Below the pieces are notes generated by a model. The model saw only the letters and a program-made list of their open reading frames with translations. It was not told the DNA's origin and did no database searches. Below, one piece after another: positions 8,393-16,253 of a DNA stretch of 64,000 bases. Made by a program: the position numbers and the translations under genes. The first letter of the stretch is position 1. Each line of letters starts with the position of its first letter. This DNA is from Streptomyces tuirus (GTDB lineage Bacteria > Actinomycetota > Actinomycetes > Streptomycetales > Streptomycetaceae): positions 5,382,001 to 5,446,000 of the forward strand of contig NZ_AP023439.1 of NCBI RefSeq assembly GCF_014701095.1, in the 5' to 3' direction.

Positions 8393-8992
8393 ATGGCCGG
8401 AGGGCGACGGCAGGCCCCGCCCCGCGAGGACGTCCTCGCCGCGGCCATGGAGATGATCGCCGAGCGCGGCCTGGAGAAGCTCACCATGGCCGCGCTCGGT
8501 CGCGAGGTCGGCATGAGCAGCGGCCATCTGCTCTACTACTTCGGCTCCAAGGACGAACTGCTGCTGCGCACCCTGGAGTGGAGCGAGGGCCGCCTCGGCG
8601 CCGAGCGCGGCCGGCTGCTGACCCAGGCCGCGCCCGCCCGCGAGCGCCTCGACGCCTTCGTCGACCTGTACGTCCCCGACGGCCACCGCGACCCGCACTG
8701 GACGCTGTGGCTGGAGGTCTGGAACCGCTCGCAGAACGCCGATGCCGACGCCCGCGACCGGCAGGCCGCCATCGAGGGGGCCTGGCACCGCGACCTGGTG
8801 GCGCTGCTCGCCGAGGGCGTCTCGCGCGGGGAGTTCCGGCGCGTCGACCCGGACCGGTTCGCCGCCCGTCTGCGCGCGCTGCTGGACGGCTTCTCCATCC
8901 ATGTGGCGATCGGCCTGCGCGGCACCGACCGGGCGCAGATCCTGCGCCACGTGCGCGAGTTCCTCGCCGACAGCCTCCTCGCGGACGCCTGA
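8393..8992 (+). CDS. TetR-family repressor of the urease-like cluster
   Basis: A 199-aa regulator. The N-terminal helix-turn-helix covers about residues 10-55 (KLTMAALGREVGMSSGHLLYYF then GSKDELL). The C-terminal ligand domain includes TLWLEVWNRSQ and ends LRHVREFLADSLL, like the TetR_C_6 (BetI-type) class. I chose ATG 8393 because AGGAG lies six bases before it; the TTG six bases upstream would overlap that site. It is last in the ureAB-ureC-aguA operon, 9 bases after aguA, and is the probable binder of the palindrome at 4887. Confidence 0.88.
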   Translation: MAGGRRQAPPREDVLAAAMEMIAERGLEKLTMAALGREVGMSSGHLLYYFGSKDELLLRTLEWSEGRLGAERGRLLTQAAPARERLDAFVDLYVPDGHRDPHWTLWLEVWNRSQNADADARDRQAAIEGAWHRDLVALLAEGVSRGEFRRVDPDRFAARLRALLDGFSIHVAIGLRGTDRAQILRHVREFLADSLLADA

Positions 8993-9024
8993 ACGTACGC
9001 CCGGGTTGTACTCAATACGACGGA

Positions 9025-9054
9025 TTGACCCTCTGGCCCGTCGTGATGTTGGCT
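9025..9054 (+). promoter_or_regulatory. Candidate promoter of the beta-propeller gene
   Basis: TTGACC (9025-9030) and TTGGCT (9049-9054) are 18 bases apart, giving a leader of about 90 bases. The -35 is good and the -10 weak. Confidence 0.4.
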
Positions 9055-9148
9055 CTGAGCAGCCCTCGGCGCGGGGCCGGGGGAGAAGCGTCCACGGGGA
9101 ATCAGGGGCTCAGGCCCGGGACCCCGGGAACAACGGGGGGAACAGCAC

Positions 9149-10396
9149 ATGACCAGCACCAGGAGGGTCACGTCCGGCGCGCTCGGCGTGGCTCTGGCCG
9201 TCACGCTCGGCATCGTGGCCGCGCTGCCCGCGACAGCGGCGCCGGCGCCCGCGCCGCGGACCGAGAAGGCGAGCGTGACCCCGGACGGCAGCGACGGCAA
9301 CGCCCCGTCCGGTGGGCCGAGTCTGAGCGCCGACGGCCGCCTGTTGGCCTTCGTCTCCAGCGCCGACAACCTCGTCGCCGGTGACACCGACGGCACGGCC
9401 GACGCCTTCGTCCGCGACCTGAAGGCCGGCACGACGAGGATGGCCGGCCGTTCGGTGGACGACTCCGTCGACGGCGTCGCCCTCAGCGGCAACGGCCGGT
9501 ACCTGGCCATCAGCGCCACCGGCCCGGACGACGGCCTGAGCCACATCTGGGTCGAGGACCTCACCACCGGCGCCCTGCAGCGCGTCGAGGACACCGTAGC
9601 CTCCGGCTACGACACCGCCCGGCAGCCCGCCCTCAGCGCCGACGGCCGCTACGTCGCCTTCATCGCCGAGCGGTCGCGGTACTCGGAGGGGGACGACCGC
9701 TGGGGCCGCGTCTACCGCGTCGACCGCACCACCGGCAAGGCCGTCCGCATCAGCCACGTGCCCGCCGCCGGCGACCGCAAGACCGCCGCCACCCACCCGT
9801 CCATCAGCGCCGACGGCAAGCGCGTCGGCTACCGGTTCTTCGTGCCGCACCCCGCCTCGGGCGACTGGAGCGACGCCTGGGTGCGGGACGTCCCGAGCGG
9901 CGAGCTGATCCAGGCCGACCTCGCCCCGGACGGCCGCACGTCCGACGGTCAGACCGAATCCCCGCAGGTCAGCGCGGACGGCCGGTACGCGGTCTTCAAC
10001 TCGCTCGACGCGCAGCTGACCCCGGGCGACACCAACCGGGGCCACAACGTCTTCATCCGCGATCTCGAGAGCGGCGAGCTGCGCCGGATCGACGCCGCCG
10101 ACCCGGCCGCCTTCACCGCCTTTCCGCGGCTCAGCGCCGACAACCGGTATCTGGCCTTCGTATCGGCCGACCCCGGCGACACCGACTACACCCACCGCGC
10201 ATATGTCCGAGACCTGCGCACCGGCCGCACGGTCCTCGCCAGCGCGGACGCCCGCGGCGGCCCGAACGACCAGAGCGTGTCCGCCCCGGTGATCGACCGC
10301 AACGGCCGCACGGCCGCCTTCGGCAGTGCCTCACCCGATCTCGTGCCCGGCGACACCTACGACACCGCGCACGTCTACGTCCGTCACCTGAGGTGA
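9149..10396 (+). CDS. Secreted TolB/PD40-type beta-propeller protein
   Basis: A 415-aa protein with a clear Sec signal peptide (about residues 1-31, ending ALPATAA). At least six repeats follow of the form S-ADGR-(Y/L)-(V/L)AF, such as PSLSADGRLLAFVSS, PALSADGRYVAFIAE and PQVSADGRYAVFNS, each followed by a VRDL-type strand. This is the PD40 (WD40-like/TolB) propeller pattern. It probably acts outside the membrane as a binding or scaffold protein; no catalytic motif is seen. It has no partner gene next to it. Confidence 0.8.
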   Translation: MTSTRRVTSGALGVALAVTLGIVAALPATAAPAPAPRTEKASVTPDGSDGNAPSGGPSLSADGRLLAFVSSADNLVAGDTDGTADAFVRDLKAGTTRMAGRSVDDSVDGVALSGNGRYLAISATGPDDGLSHIWVEDLTTGALQRVEDTVASGYDTARQPALSADGRYVAFIAERSRYSEGDDRWGRVYRVDRTTGKAVRISHVPAAGDRKTAATHPSISADGKRVGYRFFVPHPASGDWSDAWVRDVPSGELIQADLAPDGRTSDGQTESPQVSADGRYAVFNSLDAQLTPGDTNRGHNVFIRDLESGELRRIDAADPAAFTAFPRLSADNRYLAFVSADPGDTDYTHRAYVRDLRTGRTVLASADARGGPNDQSVSAPVIDRNGRTAAFGSASPDLVPGDTYDTAHVYVRHLR

Positions 10397-10469
10397 CCGA
10401 CCGCATCCTGAGACGGCGGTGAGCGAAGCGCGGGGGTTGTGCCAAACTGCCCCCGTGCTCTCGTTCGCC

Positions 10470-10505
10470 ATGATTATTGGCAGCAGGCGCGCCGGTCCGC
10501 AGTGA
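10470..10505 (+). CDS. Leader peptide of the cimA attenuator
   Basis: Eleven codons, MIIGSRRAGPQ, with two adjacent ATT isoleucine codons directly after the start. ATT is rare in such GC-rich genomes, so the ribosome should be sensitive to Ile-tRNA supply here. A hairpin and an intrinsic terminator follow before cimA, whose product feeds isoleucine synthesis. No strong ribosome site is visible, so it may be translated leaderless or from a weak site. Confidence 0.55.
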   Translation: MIIGSRRAGPQ

Positions 10506-10560
10506 CCGCCACGTACGACCAGGTACGGGCGGACACCGTCGTCCTCGACCCGCGCGCAGA

Positions 10561-10585
10561 CCTCTCGCACCCGCGAGAGGTTTTT
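10561..10585 (+). terminator. Attenuator terminator in the cimA leader
   Basis: Perfect 8-bp stem CCTCTCGC-ACCC-GCGAGAGG followed by TTTTT, a rare true T tract in this genome. It lies 113 bases before cimA and downstream of the Ile-Ile leader peptide. Upstream, a hairpin CGTAC-GACCAG-GTACG is nested in GTCCGC/GCGGAC, a candidate pause or anti-structure. Confidence 0.75.
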
Positions 10586-10697
10586 CGCATTTCTGGCCCA
10601 CCCGCAGCCGGAGGCGAGAGCGCGAGGGAGTATGTGAGGGCGGTGGAGCCGGTCATTCCGGTACGACCGAGATCCCATCCTCAGGAGCCTTGAGACC

Positions 10698-12302
10698 ATG
10701 ACCGAAACCAGCGAGCTCGACGATTCGTTCCACGTCTTCGACACCACCCTGCGCGATGGCGCACAGCGGGAGGGCATCAACCTCACCGTCGCCGACAAGC
10801 TGGCCATCGCACGGCACCTGGACGACTTCGGCGTGGGCTTCATCGAGGGCGGCTGGCCGGGCGCCAACCCCCGGGACACCGAGTTCTTCGCCCGCGCCCA
10901 GCAGGAGATCGACTTCCGGCACGCCCAGCTCGTCGCGTTCGGCGCCACCCGCCGCGCCGGCACCACCGCCGCCGAAGACCCGCAGGTCAGGGCGCTCCTG
11001 GAGTCCGGTGCGCAGGTGATCACGCTGGTCGCCAAGTCGCACGACCGGCATGTCGAGCTCGCGCTGCGCACCACCCTGGACGAGAACCTGGCCATGGTCG
11101 GCGACACGGTCTCCTACCTCAAGGAGCAGGGCCGCCGGGTCTTCATCGACTGCGAGCACTTCTTCGACGGCTACCGAGCCAACCCGGAGTACGCCAAGGC
11201 GGTCGTCCGCACGGCGTCGGAGGCCGGCGCGGACGTCGTCGTCCTGTGCGACACCAACGGCGGCATGCTCCCGGCCCAGATCCAGGCCGTCGTCTCCACG
11301 GTCCTCGCCGACACCGGCGCCCGGCTCGGCATCCACGCCCAGGACGACACGGGCTGCGCGGTCGCCAACACCCTGGCCGCCGTCGACGCCGGCGCGACCC
11401 ACGTGCAGTGCACGGCCAACGGCTACGGCGAACGCGTCGGCAACGCCAACCTCTTCCCCGTCGTGGCGGCCCTGGAGCTCAAGTACGGCAAGCAGGTCCT
11501 GCCCGAGGGCCGCCTGCGCGAGATGACCCGCATCTCGCACGCCATCGCCGAGGTCGTCAACCTCACGCCCTCCACGCACCAGCCCTACGTGGGGCTCTCC
11601 GCCTTCGCCCACAAGGCCGGACTGCACGCCTCCGCGATCAAGGTCGACCCCGACCTCTACCAGCACATCGACCCCGAGCTGGTCGGCAACACCATGCGGA
11701 TGCTGGTCTCCGACATGGCCGGGCGCGCCTCCATCGAGCTCAAGGGCAAGGAGCTCGGCGTCGACCTCGGCGGCGACCGCGAACTGGTCGGCCGGGTGGT
11801 CGACCGGGTGAAGGAGCGCGAGCTCAAGGGCTACACCTACGAGGCGGCCGACGCGAGCTTCGAACTCCTCCTGCGCGCCGAGGTCCAGGGCGGGCCGCTG
11901 CGCTACTTCGAGGTCGAGTCCTGGCGCGCCATCGTCGAGGACCGGCCCGACGGCTCCCACGCCAACGAGGCCACGGTCAAGCTGTGGGCCAAGGGCGAGC
12001 GCATCGTCGCCACCGCCGAGGGCAACGGCCCGGTCAACGCCCTGGACCGCGCCCTGCGCGTGGGCCTGGAGAAGATCTACCCCCAGCTCGCCAAGCTGGA
12101 GCTGGTGGACTACAAGGTCCGCATCCTGGAGGGCAAGCACGGCACCAACTCCACGACCCGGGTGCTGATCTCCACGTCCGACGGCATGGGTGAGTGGTCG
12201 ACGGTCGGCGTCGCCGAGAACGTCATCGCCGCGAGCTGGCAGGCCCTGGAGGACGCGTACACCTACGGGCTGCTGCGCGCGGGGGTCGCTCCGGCGGAGT
12301 AG
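10698..12302 (+). CDS. cimA: (R)-citramalate synthase
   Basis: A 534-aa member of the HMG-CoA lyase-like / isopropylmalate synthase superfamily. It is expected to condense pyruvate with acetyl-CoA to citramalate, the start of a threonine-independent route to 2-oxobutyrate and isoleucine. The N-terminal TIM barrel shows DTTLRDGAQREGINLTV, the active-site HAQDDTGCAVANT and GYGERVGNANL. HKAGLHASAIKVDP carries the metal histidine. The C-terminal LeuA dimer/allosteric domain (from about 390) is the usual isoleucine-binding part. The length and the FHVFDTTLRDG start fit the CimA subfamily better than LeuA. LeuB, leuC, leuD and ilvE, needed for the next steps, are in this window. Confidence 0.9.
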   Translation: MTETSELDDSFHVFDTTLRDGAQREGINLTVADKLAIARHLDDFGVGFIEGGWPGANPRDTEFFARAQQEIDFRHAQLVAFGATRRAGTTAAEDPQVRALLESGAQVITLVAKSHDRHVELALRTTLDENLAMVGDTVSYLKEQGRRVFIDCEHFFDGYRANPEYAKAVVRTASEAGADVVVLCDTNGGMLPAQIQAVVSTVLADTGARLGIHAQDDTGCAVANTLAAVDAGATHVQCTANGYGERVGNANLFPVVAALELKYGKQVLPEGRLREMTRISHAIAEVVNLTPSTHQPYVGLSAFAHKAGLHASAIKVDPDLYQHIDPELVGNTMRMLVSDMAGRASIELKGKELGVDLGGDRELVGRVVDRVKERELKGYTYEAADASFELLLRAEVQGGPLRYFEVESWRAIVEDRPDGSHANEATVKLWAKGERIVATAEGNGPVNALDRALRVGLEKIYPQLAKLELVDYKVRILEGKHGTNSTTRVLISTSDGMGEWSTVGVAENVIAASWQALEDAYTYGLLRAGVAPAE

Positions 12303-12321
12303 CCCCCGGCCCGGCCGGGGG
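12303..12321. terminator. Terminator after cimA
   Basis: CCCCCGGC-CCG-GCCGGGGG, an 8-bp stem starting directly after the cimA stop. It lies between convergent genes. Confidence 0.65.
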
Positions 12322-12340
12322 TGTGGCCCCGGGCAGGCGT

Positions 12341-12420
12341 GCGGGTGTCACATCGCCATGCCCGGGACCGCGGCACCGGCGCGGGTGTCACATCGCCGTG
12401 TCTCGGGACCGCGGCACCGG
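12341..12420. repeat. Two tandem 39/40-bp direct repeats
   Basis: Copies at 12341-12379 and 12381-12420 share GCGGGTGTCACATCGCC and GGGACCGCGGCACCGG, with a few changes between. The second copy includes the last ten codons and the stop of the SLATT gene, so the gene's 3' end appears to have been duplicated. Confidence 0.85.
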
Positions 12421-13074
12421 GACCTCACCGCCCCGGTCGCGGCCGGGAGTCCGGTCGAGGCGGAACAGGCCCGCGGTGTGGGAGCGCTGGCCGGTGGCGG
12501 TGCCGGTGGAGCGGGTCAGCTCCTCGACGCCGTCGGCCAGGTAGCCGACCCATGCCGTGCCCTCGTCCTCGATGATCCGCTGCGCGTCGGTCCGCAGCCG
12601 CTCGATCACCCCGAGCAGGGCGGCCTGCTCCTTGTCGCTGGGGGAGTCGGTGGTCCTCAGATACGCCTGCGCCCAGTCGGACTGCGCCTTCTTGAGGATC
12701 TGCTGCAAGCCCATCTCCGCCCGGATGTAGCGGGTCCAGGACGCCGAGAACCCGAAGACCCGGTCGAAGAGCACACAGCCCGCCCCGCCGGCCAGGAAGA
12801 CGAACCCCCACTCGGGCTGCACGGTCGTGGGCGAGGCCGCGTGCACCAGCGGCGTGATCGTGCCGACGATGCCCAGCAGCGCCGCGAGCGCCCGCAGCGA
12901 ACGCGACCACAACGACGGTCCCCGGCGCCGTGCCAGGTACCAGCCGATCGCCGACGTCACCTCCGCCTCGGCGTGCCGGAACAGCTCCCACAGCAGGTCG
13001 GCCCGCGTGCGCGACCGGTCCAGCTCGGTCAGTTCGGACACCGTCATGTCCGCAGCTCTACGTCGTCCGAACAT
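12388..13074 (-). CDS. SLATT-domain two-helix membrane protein
   Basis: A 228-aa protein with two transmembrane helices (about 61-79 and 89-106). They are flanked by helical segments AEAEVTSAIGWYLARR and FGFSASWTRYIRAE, followed by LQQILKKAQSDWAQAY. This pattern fits the SLATT family (SMODS/SLOG-associating two-TM effector). SLATT proteins are often pore-forming effectors in nucleotide-signal conflict systems. Here no SMODS cyclase or SLOG sensor gene is adjacent. I start at ATG 13074 with GGAG seven bases before; the C-terminal tail is Arg/Thr-rich and probably disordered. The function in this stand-alone setting is unknown. Confidence 0.75.
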   Translation of the reverse strand: MFGRRRAADMTVSELTELDRSRTRADLLWELFRHAEAEVTSAIGWYLARRRGPSLWSRSLRALAALLGIVGTITPLVHAASPTTVQPEWGFVFLAGGAGCVLFDRVFGFSASWTRYIRAEMGLQQILKKAQSDWAQAYLRTTDSPSDKEQAALLGVIERLRTDAQRIIEDEGTAWVGYLADGVEELTRSTGTATGQRSHTAGLFRLDRTPGRDRGGEVPVPRSRDTAM

Positions 13075-13188
13075 GCCCCTGCTCCCGCCCGTCCTGGATG
13101 GCCAGAGGCATCCTAGGCGCAGCCGCGGCAACAAATCCCTGCCTCGACGGATAACCCTTTCTGTGCCGTTTCGGGTAGCTTCGAACAT

Positions 13189-14538
13189 ATGAGGGCCGCA
13201 CTGGTGCGTACCGCCGTACGCCTGCTGATCGTGCCGTTCGCCGCCGTACTGGCGGTGCTGCTGGCCGGTGCGCCGGGCGCGCACGCGGCCACCGACCTCT
13301 CCGAGGTCGCCCGGAACCTGCGGGAGAACCCCGTCTACGTCGATCCGGCCGCCTCCGGGCAGCTCGCCGCGTCCGACGCGGAGGCGCTCGCCGACAAGAT
13401 CAAGGACGCCGGCAAGCCGGTCTTCGTGGCCGTCCTCCCCGCCGGTTACCCCACGCAGGACCTCTTCCGGAACCTCCGCACCGAGACCGGCATCACCGGC
13501 CTGTACGGCGTCCGGCTCGGCGACCGGTTCGACGCCCGCGCCGACAGCTCCGTGATGAGCCGGCAGGCGGTGTCCAACCTGGTCGCGGCCGTGCAGGACG
13601 CGGGCGACGCCAAGGCCCAGCTGAACGACTTCGTCGACGACGCCCTGCGCAACGTGGGCGGTTCGGCGCCGAGCAGCTGGAGCGACGGCTCGGGCACCGA
13701 CGTGCCGGTCGGCGGCCTGATCACGATCGGCGCGCTGGCCGCGGCCGGCGGCGCGGGCGCGTACGCCCTGGTCCGCCGCAACCGGCGCCGCCACGAGGAG
13801 GAGCAGCGGGCCGCGTTGGAGAAGCTGCGGGTGGTCGTCGACGAGGACATCACCGCGTTCGGCGAGGAACTCGACCGGCTCGACTTCCATCCTTCCGAAC
13901 CGGGCGCCGACGACGAGATGCGCTCCGACTACGAGCGTGCCCTGGACTCCTACGACCGGTCCAAGTCCCTGATGGCCGCGGCGACGAAGCCGGAGGACGT
14001 CCGGGCCGTCACCGAGGCCGTGGAGGACGGCCGGTTCTCCCTGGCCCGGCTCGCGGCCCGCCGCGAGGGCGGAGCCCTGCCGGAGCGCCGCCCGCCCTGC
14101 TTCTTCGATCCCCGGCACGGCCCCGCGGTCGCCGACGCCACGTGGACGCCGCCGGGCGGCACCTCGCGCGAGGTCCCGGTCTGCGCGGCTGACGAAAGGC
14201 GCCTGGCCGAGGGCCGCGACCCGGCGATCCGCGAGGTCGACACCGACTACGGGCGCCGCCCCTACTGGGAGGCCGGACCGGCGTACGGCCCCTGGGCCGG
14301 CGGCTACTTCGGCGGCGGCCTTCTGCCCGGCCTGCTCGTCGGCACGATGCTCGGCAGCATGATGGCCACCCCCGCCTACGCGGCCGACTACGGCTCCGGC
14401 TACGGCGACTTCGGCGGCTACGAGGGCGGCGACGTCTCCGGCGCGGACTTCGACTCCGGCGACTTCGGGGGCGATTTCGGAGGAGGCTTCGGAGGCGGGG
14501 ACTTCGGCGGCGGCGGGGACTTCGGGGGAGGGTTCTGA
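13189..14538 (+). CDS. Membrane-anchored protein with Gly-rich tail (TPM-like)
   Basis: A 449-aa protein. Residues 1-33 are a signal peptide ending GAHA. The exported domain (about 34-175) starts LSEVARNLRENPVYVDPAA and resembles TPM/YgcG-type domains. One transmembrane helix lies near 178-196, then RRNRRR and a cytoplasmic coiled region (EEEQRAALEKL). The last 45 residues are Gly/Asp/Phe repeats (DFGGGF units). A -10-like TAGCTT ends seven bases before the ATG, so the mRNA may be leaderless. Such proteins are common in Streptomyces, and I know of no assigned role. Confidence 0.7.
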   Translation: MRAALVRTAVRLLIVPFAAVLAVLLAGAPGAHAATDLSEVARNLRENPVYVDPAASGQLAASDAEALADKIKDAGKPVFVAVLPAGYPTQDLFRNLRTETGITGLYGVRLGDRFDARADSSVMSRQAVSNLVAAVQDAGDAKAQLNDFVDDALRNVGGSAPSSWSDGSGTDVPVGGLITIGALAAAGGAGAYALVRRNRRRHEEEQRAALEKLRVVVDEDITAFGEELDRLDFHPSEPGADDEMRSDYERALDSYDRSKSLMAAATKPEDVRAVTEAVEDGRFSLARLAARREGGALPERRPPCFFDPRHGPAVADATWTPPGGTSREVPVCAADERRLAEGRDPAIREVDTDYGRRPYWEAGPAYGPWAGGYFGGGLLPGLLVGTMLGSMMATPAYAADYGSGYGDFGGYEGGDVSGADFDSGDFGGDFGGGFGGGDFGGGGDFGGGF

Positions 14539-14574
14539 GCGGGCGGGGCCCGGCGCGTGCCCGTGCCCGTGCCC

Positions 14575-14755
14575 GGGAGTCCATGTGGCCGGCGTGCCCG
14601 TGCTGGCGGAGTCGATGTGCCGGCGTGCCCGTGCCGGCGGAGTCGATGTGCCCGGCGGAGCGGGCCGGGCCTGGGCCCATGCCGCGGGAGTCCATGTGCC
14701 TGGCGTGCCCGTGCCGTGGGAGTCGGCGTGCCCGGCGCCCCCGTGCCACAGCCTC
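14575..14755. repeat. Degenerate tandem repeats of about 31-33 bp
   Basis: About five units of the type GGAGTC-(C/G)-ATGTG followed by CCGGCGTGCCCGTGC, the third unit interrupted. The array fills the space between the Gly-rich protein gene and the MFS remnant. No gene is supported in it. Confidence 0.75.
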
Positions 14756-15241
14756 TCAGGCCCGTGGCGTCCCCTGTCCGACGGCCCGCTGACCCAACCG
14801 GGCGGCCAGGCCGGCCACTGCGAACGCCAGAGCCACCAGGCCCGCGCTGACCCACACCGGCGCCCGGTATCCGAACCCTGCGCCGATCACCGTGCCTCCG
14901 GCCCAAGGGCCCACCGCCGCACCCACGTTGAACGCCGCCGTGGCGAAGCTTCCGGCCAGGGTCGGTGCGTCCTGTGCCGCGTACAGCGCCCGGGCGATCA
15001 GCGTGGAGCCGACGCCGAAGGACAGGGCGCCCTGGGCGAAGAGAGACGAGCGCGAGGACCAGGACGGGGTGTCCGGCGCCGAGGGCCAGCGCGCACCAGC
15101 CCGCGCCCAGCGCCAGGCCCCCGCCGGCGAGCACCGGCCCGGGACGCCGGTCGGCGACATGCCCGGCGACGGTGACCCCCGTGAACGCCCCGCCCCGAAC
15201 AGGGCCAGGACCCCCGGGACCCAGGAGTCGCTGGACGGCAC
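14756..15241 (-). pseudogene. Remnant of an MFS exporter (C-terminal part, frameshifted)
   Basis: Reading from the right, VPSSDSWVPGVLALFGAG is in one frame. TGVTVAGHVADRRPGPV through AGHPVLVLALV continues in a second frame. FAQGALSFGVGSTLIARALY to the C-terminus FAVAGLAARLGQRAVG returns to the first frame. Joined, they give the last five or so helices of a drug-exporter-type MFS protein (resembling the Cmx/CmrA class). The N-terminal half is missing: homology stops at the stop codon of the EamA gene. Two frame changes plus the truncation make it a decayed gene, although sequencing errors could explain the frame changes. Confidence 0.75.
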
Positions 15242-15242
15242 G

Positions 15243-16181
15243 CTAGGCGGATCCGGGAGACCGGGTCCACCGGTTTTCCTCCGGCTCCGACCGGGCGGCG
15301 GTCAGGCCCGTGCCCCTCCGGCCGCCACCACGGTGGACGACGACGACCGCCACGAGGCAGACGGTCAGCCCGAGAGCGGTCTGCACACCGAACGGCTCAC
15401 CGAACATCAGCGCGCCCCAGACCGCGGTGACCGGGGCCATCAGGAACATCAGCGTGTTGACCTCGGTGACGCCGGAGCGCTTCAGGATCAGCCAGTAGAG
15501 CCCGTACCCGCCGAACGTGGACAGCGCCACGAGCCAGGTGACGGCCAGCCAGAAGTCCCCCCGCGCGGGCGGTGCGGCCGTCCCGGTGCCGAGGGCCAGT
15601 ACCGAGAACAGGACCGCGCTGGTCACGCAGTGGACGGTCAGCGACACCGACGGGGCGACCCGCGAGCGGGCCCGGCTCTCCAGGAACGTCGCCCCGACCA
15701 GGGACAGCATGCCGAGCAGGGGGACGGCGTAGGCCCACCAGGCCACGTCGCCGCCCGCGGCCGCGTCGGCCAGCGTGACCACGGCGACACCGCTCAGCCC
15801 GAGGCCCAGACCGAGCCACTGCCGGCCCGAGACGTACTGCCCGAGCAGCGGCCCCGCGAGGGCTCCGGCGACCAGGGGCTGGACCCCGTCGATGAGGGCC
15901 GTCGTCCCGCTGGAGACGCCGAGCTGGATGGCGTGGTAGACGCTGAGCAGATAGCCGCTCTGCGACAGCACGCCGACCACGGCCTGCCGGGCGAGGTCAC
16001 GGGCGGTGAGACCGCGCCAGGGCGATCGCATGACGACGGCGACGGCGACAAGGACGACGGCCAGCGGCACGAACCGCCACATCAGGACGGTGAGCGCGGA
16101 CGCGCTGCCGGCGCCGAGCTTGGCCCCGATGAAGCCGGAACTCCAGCACAGGACGAAGGCGACGGACAGGAGGATGTTCAC
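15243..16181 (-). CDS. EamA/DMT-family transporter
   Basis: A 312-aa inner membrane protein with about ten helices in two EamA repeats. Examples are NILLSVAFVLCWSSGFIGAK at the N-terminus and GGYGLYWLILKRSGVTEVNT in the second half, with MFLMAPVTAVWGALMFGEP. It probably exports a small metabolite or drug. The start is GTG at 16181, with no strong ribosome site. It is divergent from a TetR gene, with two matching operators between them, so the pair is probably a regulated efflux unit. The MFS remnant follows directly after its stop. Confidence 0.88.
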   Translation of the reverse strand: MNILLSVAFVLCWSSGFIGAKLGAGSASALTVLMWRFVPLAVVLVAVAVVMRSPWRGLTARDLARQAVVGVLSQSGYLLSVYHAIQLGVSSGTTALIDGVQPLVAGALAGPLLGQYVSGRQWLGLGLGLSGVAVVTLADAAAGGDVAWWAYAVPLLGMLSLVGATFLESRARSRVAPSVSLTVHCVTSAVLFSVLALGTGTAAPPARGDFWLAVTWLVALSTFGGYGLYWLILKRSGVTEVNTLMFLMAPVTAVWGALMFGEPFGVQTALGLTVCLVAVVVVHRGGGRRGTGLTAARSEPEENRWTRSPGSA

Positions 16182-16194
16182 GACATCACAACCA

Positions 16195-16212
16195 GTAGAC
16201 AGATCGGTTTAC
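16195..16212. promoter_or_regulatory. TetR operator 1 (EamA side)
   Basis: GTAGACAGATCGGTTTAC shares ACAGATCGGT and the imperfect dyad with operator 2. The centres are 32 bp apart, about three helical turns. Confidence 0.55.
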
Positions 16213-16225
16213 CCGTTCCCCGCTC

Positions 16226-16245
16226 ACTATACAGATCGGTATAGT
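16226..16245. promoter_or_regulatory. TetR operator 2 (TetR gene side)
   Basis: Arms ACTATAC and GTATAGT around AGATCG. The right arm contains TATAGT, a likely -10 of the TetR gene, so binding should repress it. Confidence 0.7.
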
Positions 16246-16253
16246 CGGGTGCC

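Noticed and set aside
5579..8950. 1123-codon minus-strand frame opposite the urease-like operon
   Set aside because: No family motifs, composition follows from the opposite genes, and three well-supported genes occupy the plus strand.
14575..14755. CRISPR array
   Set aside because: Units are directly adjacent, degenerate and without unique spacers, and there are no cas genes.
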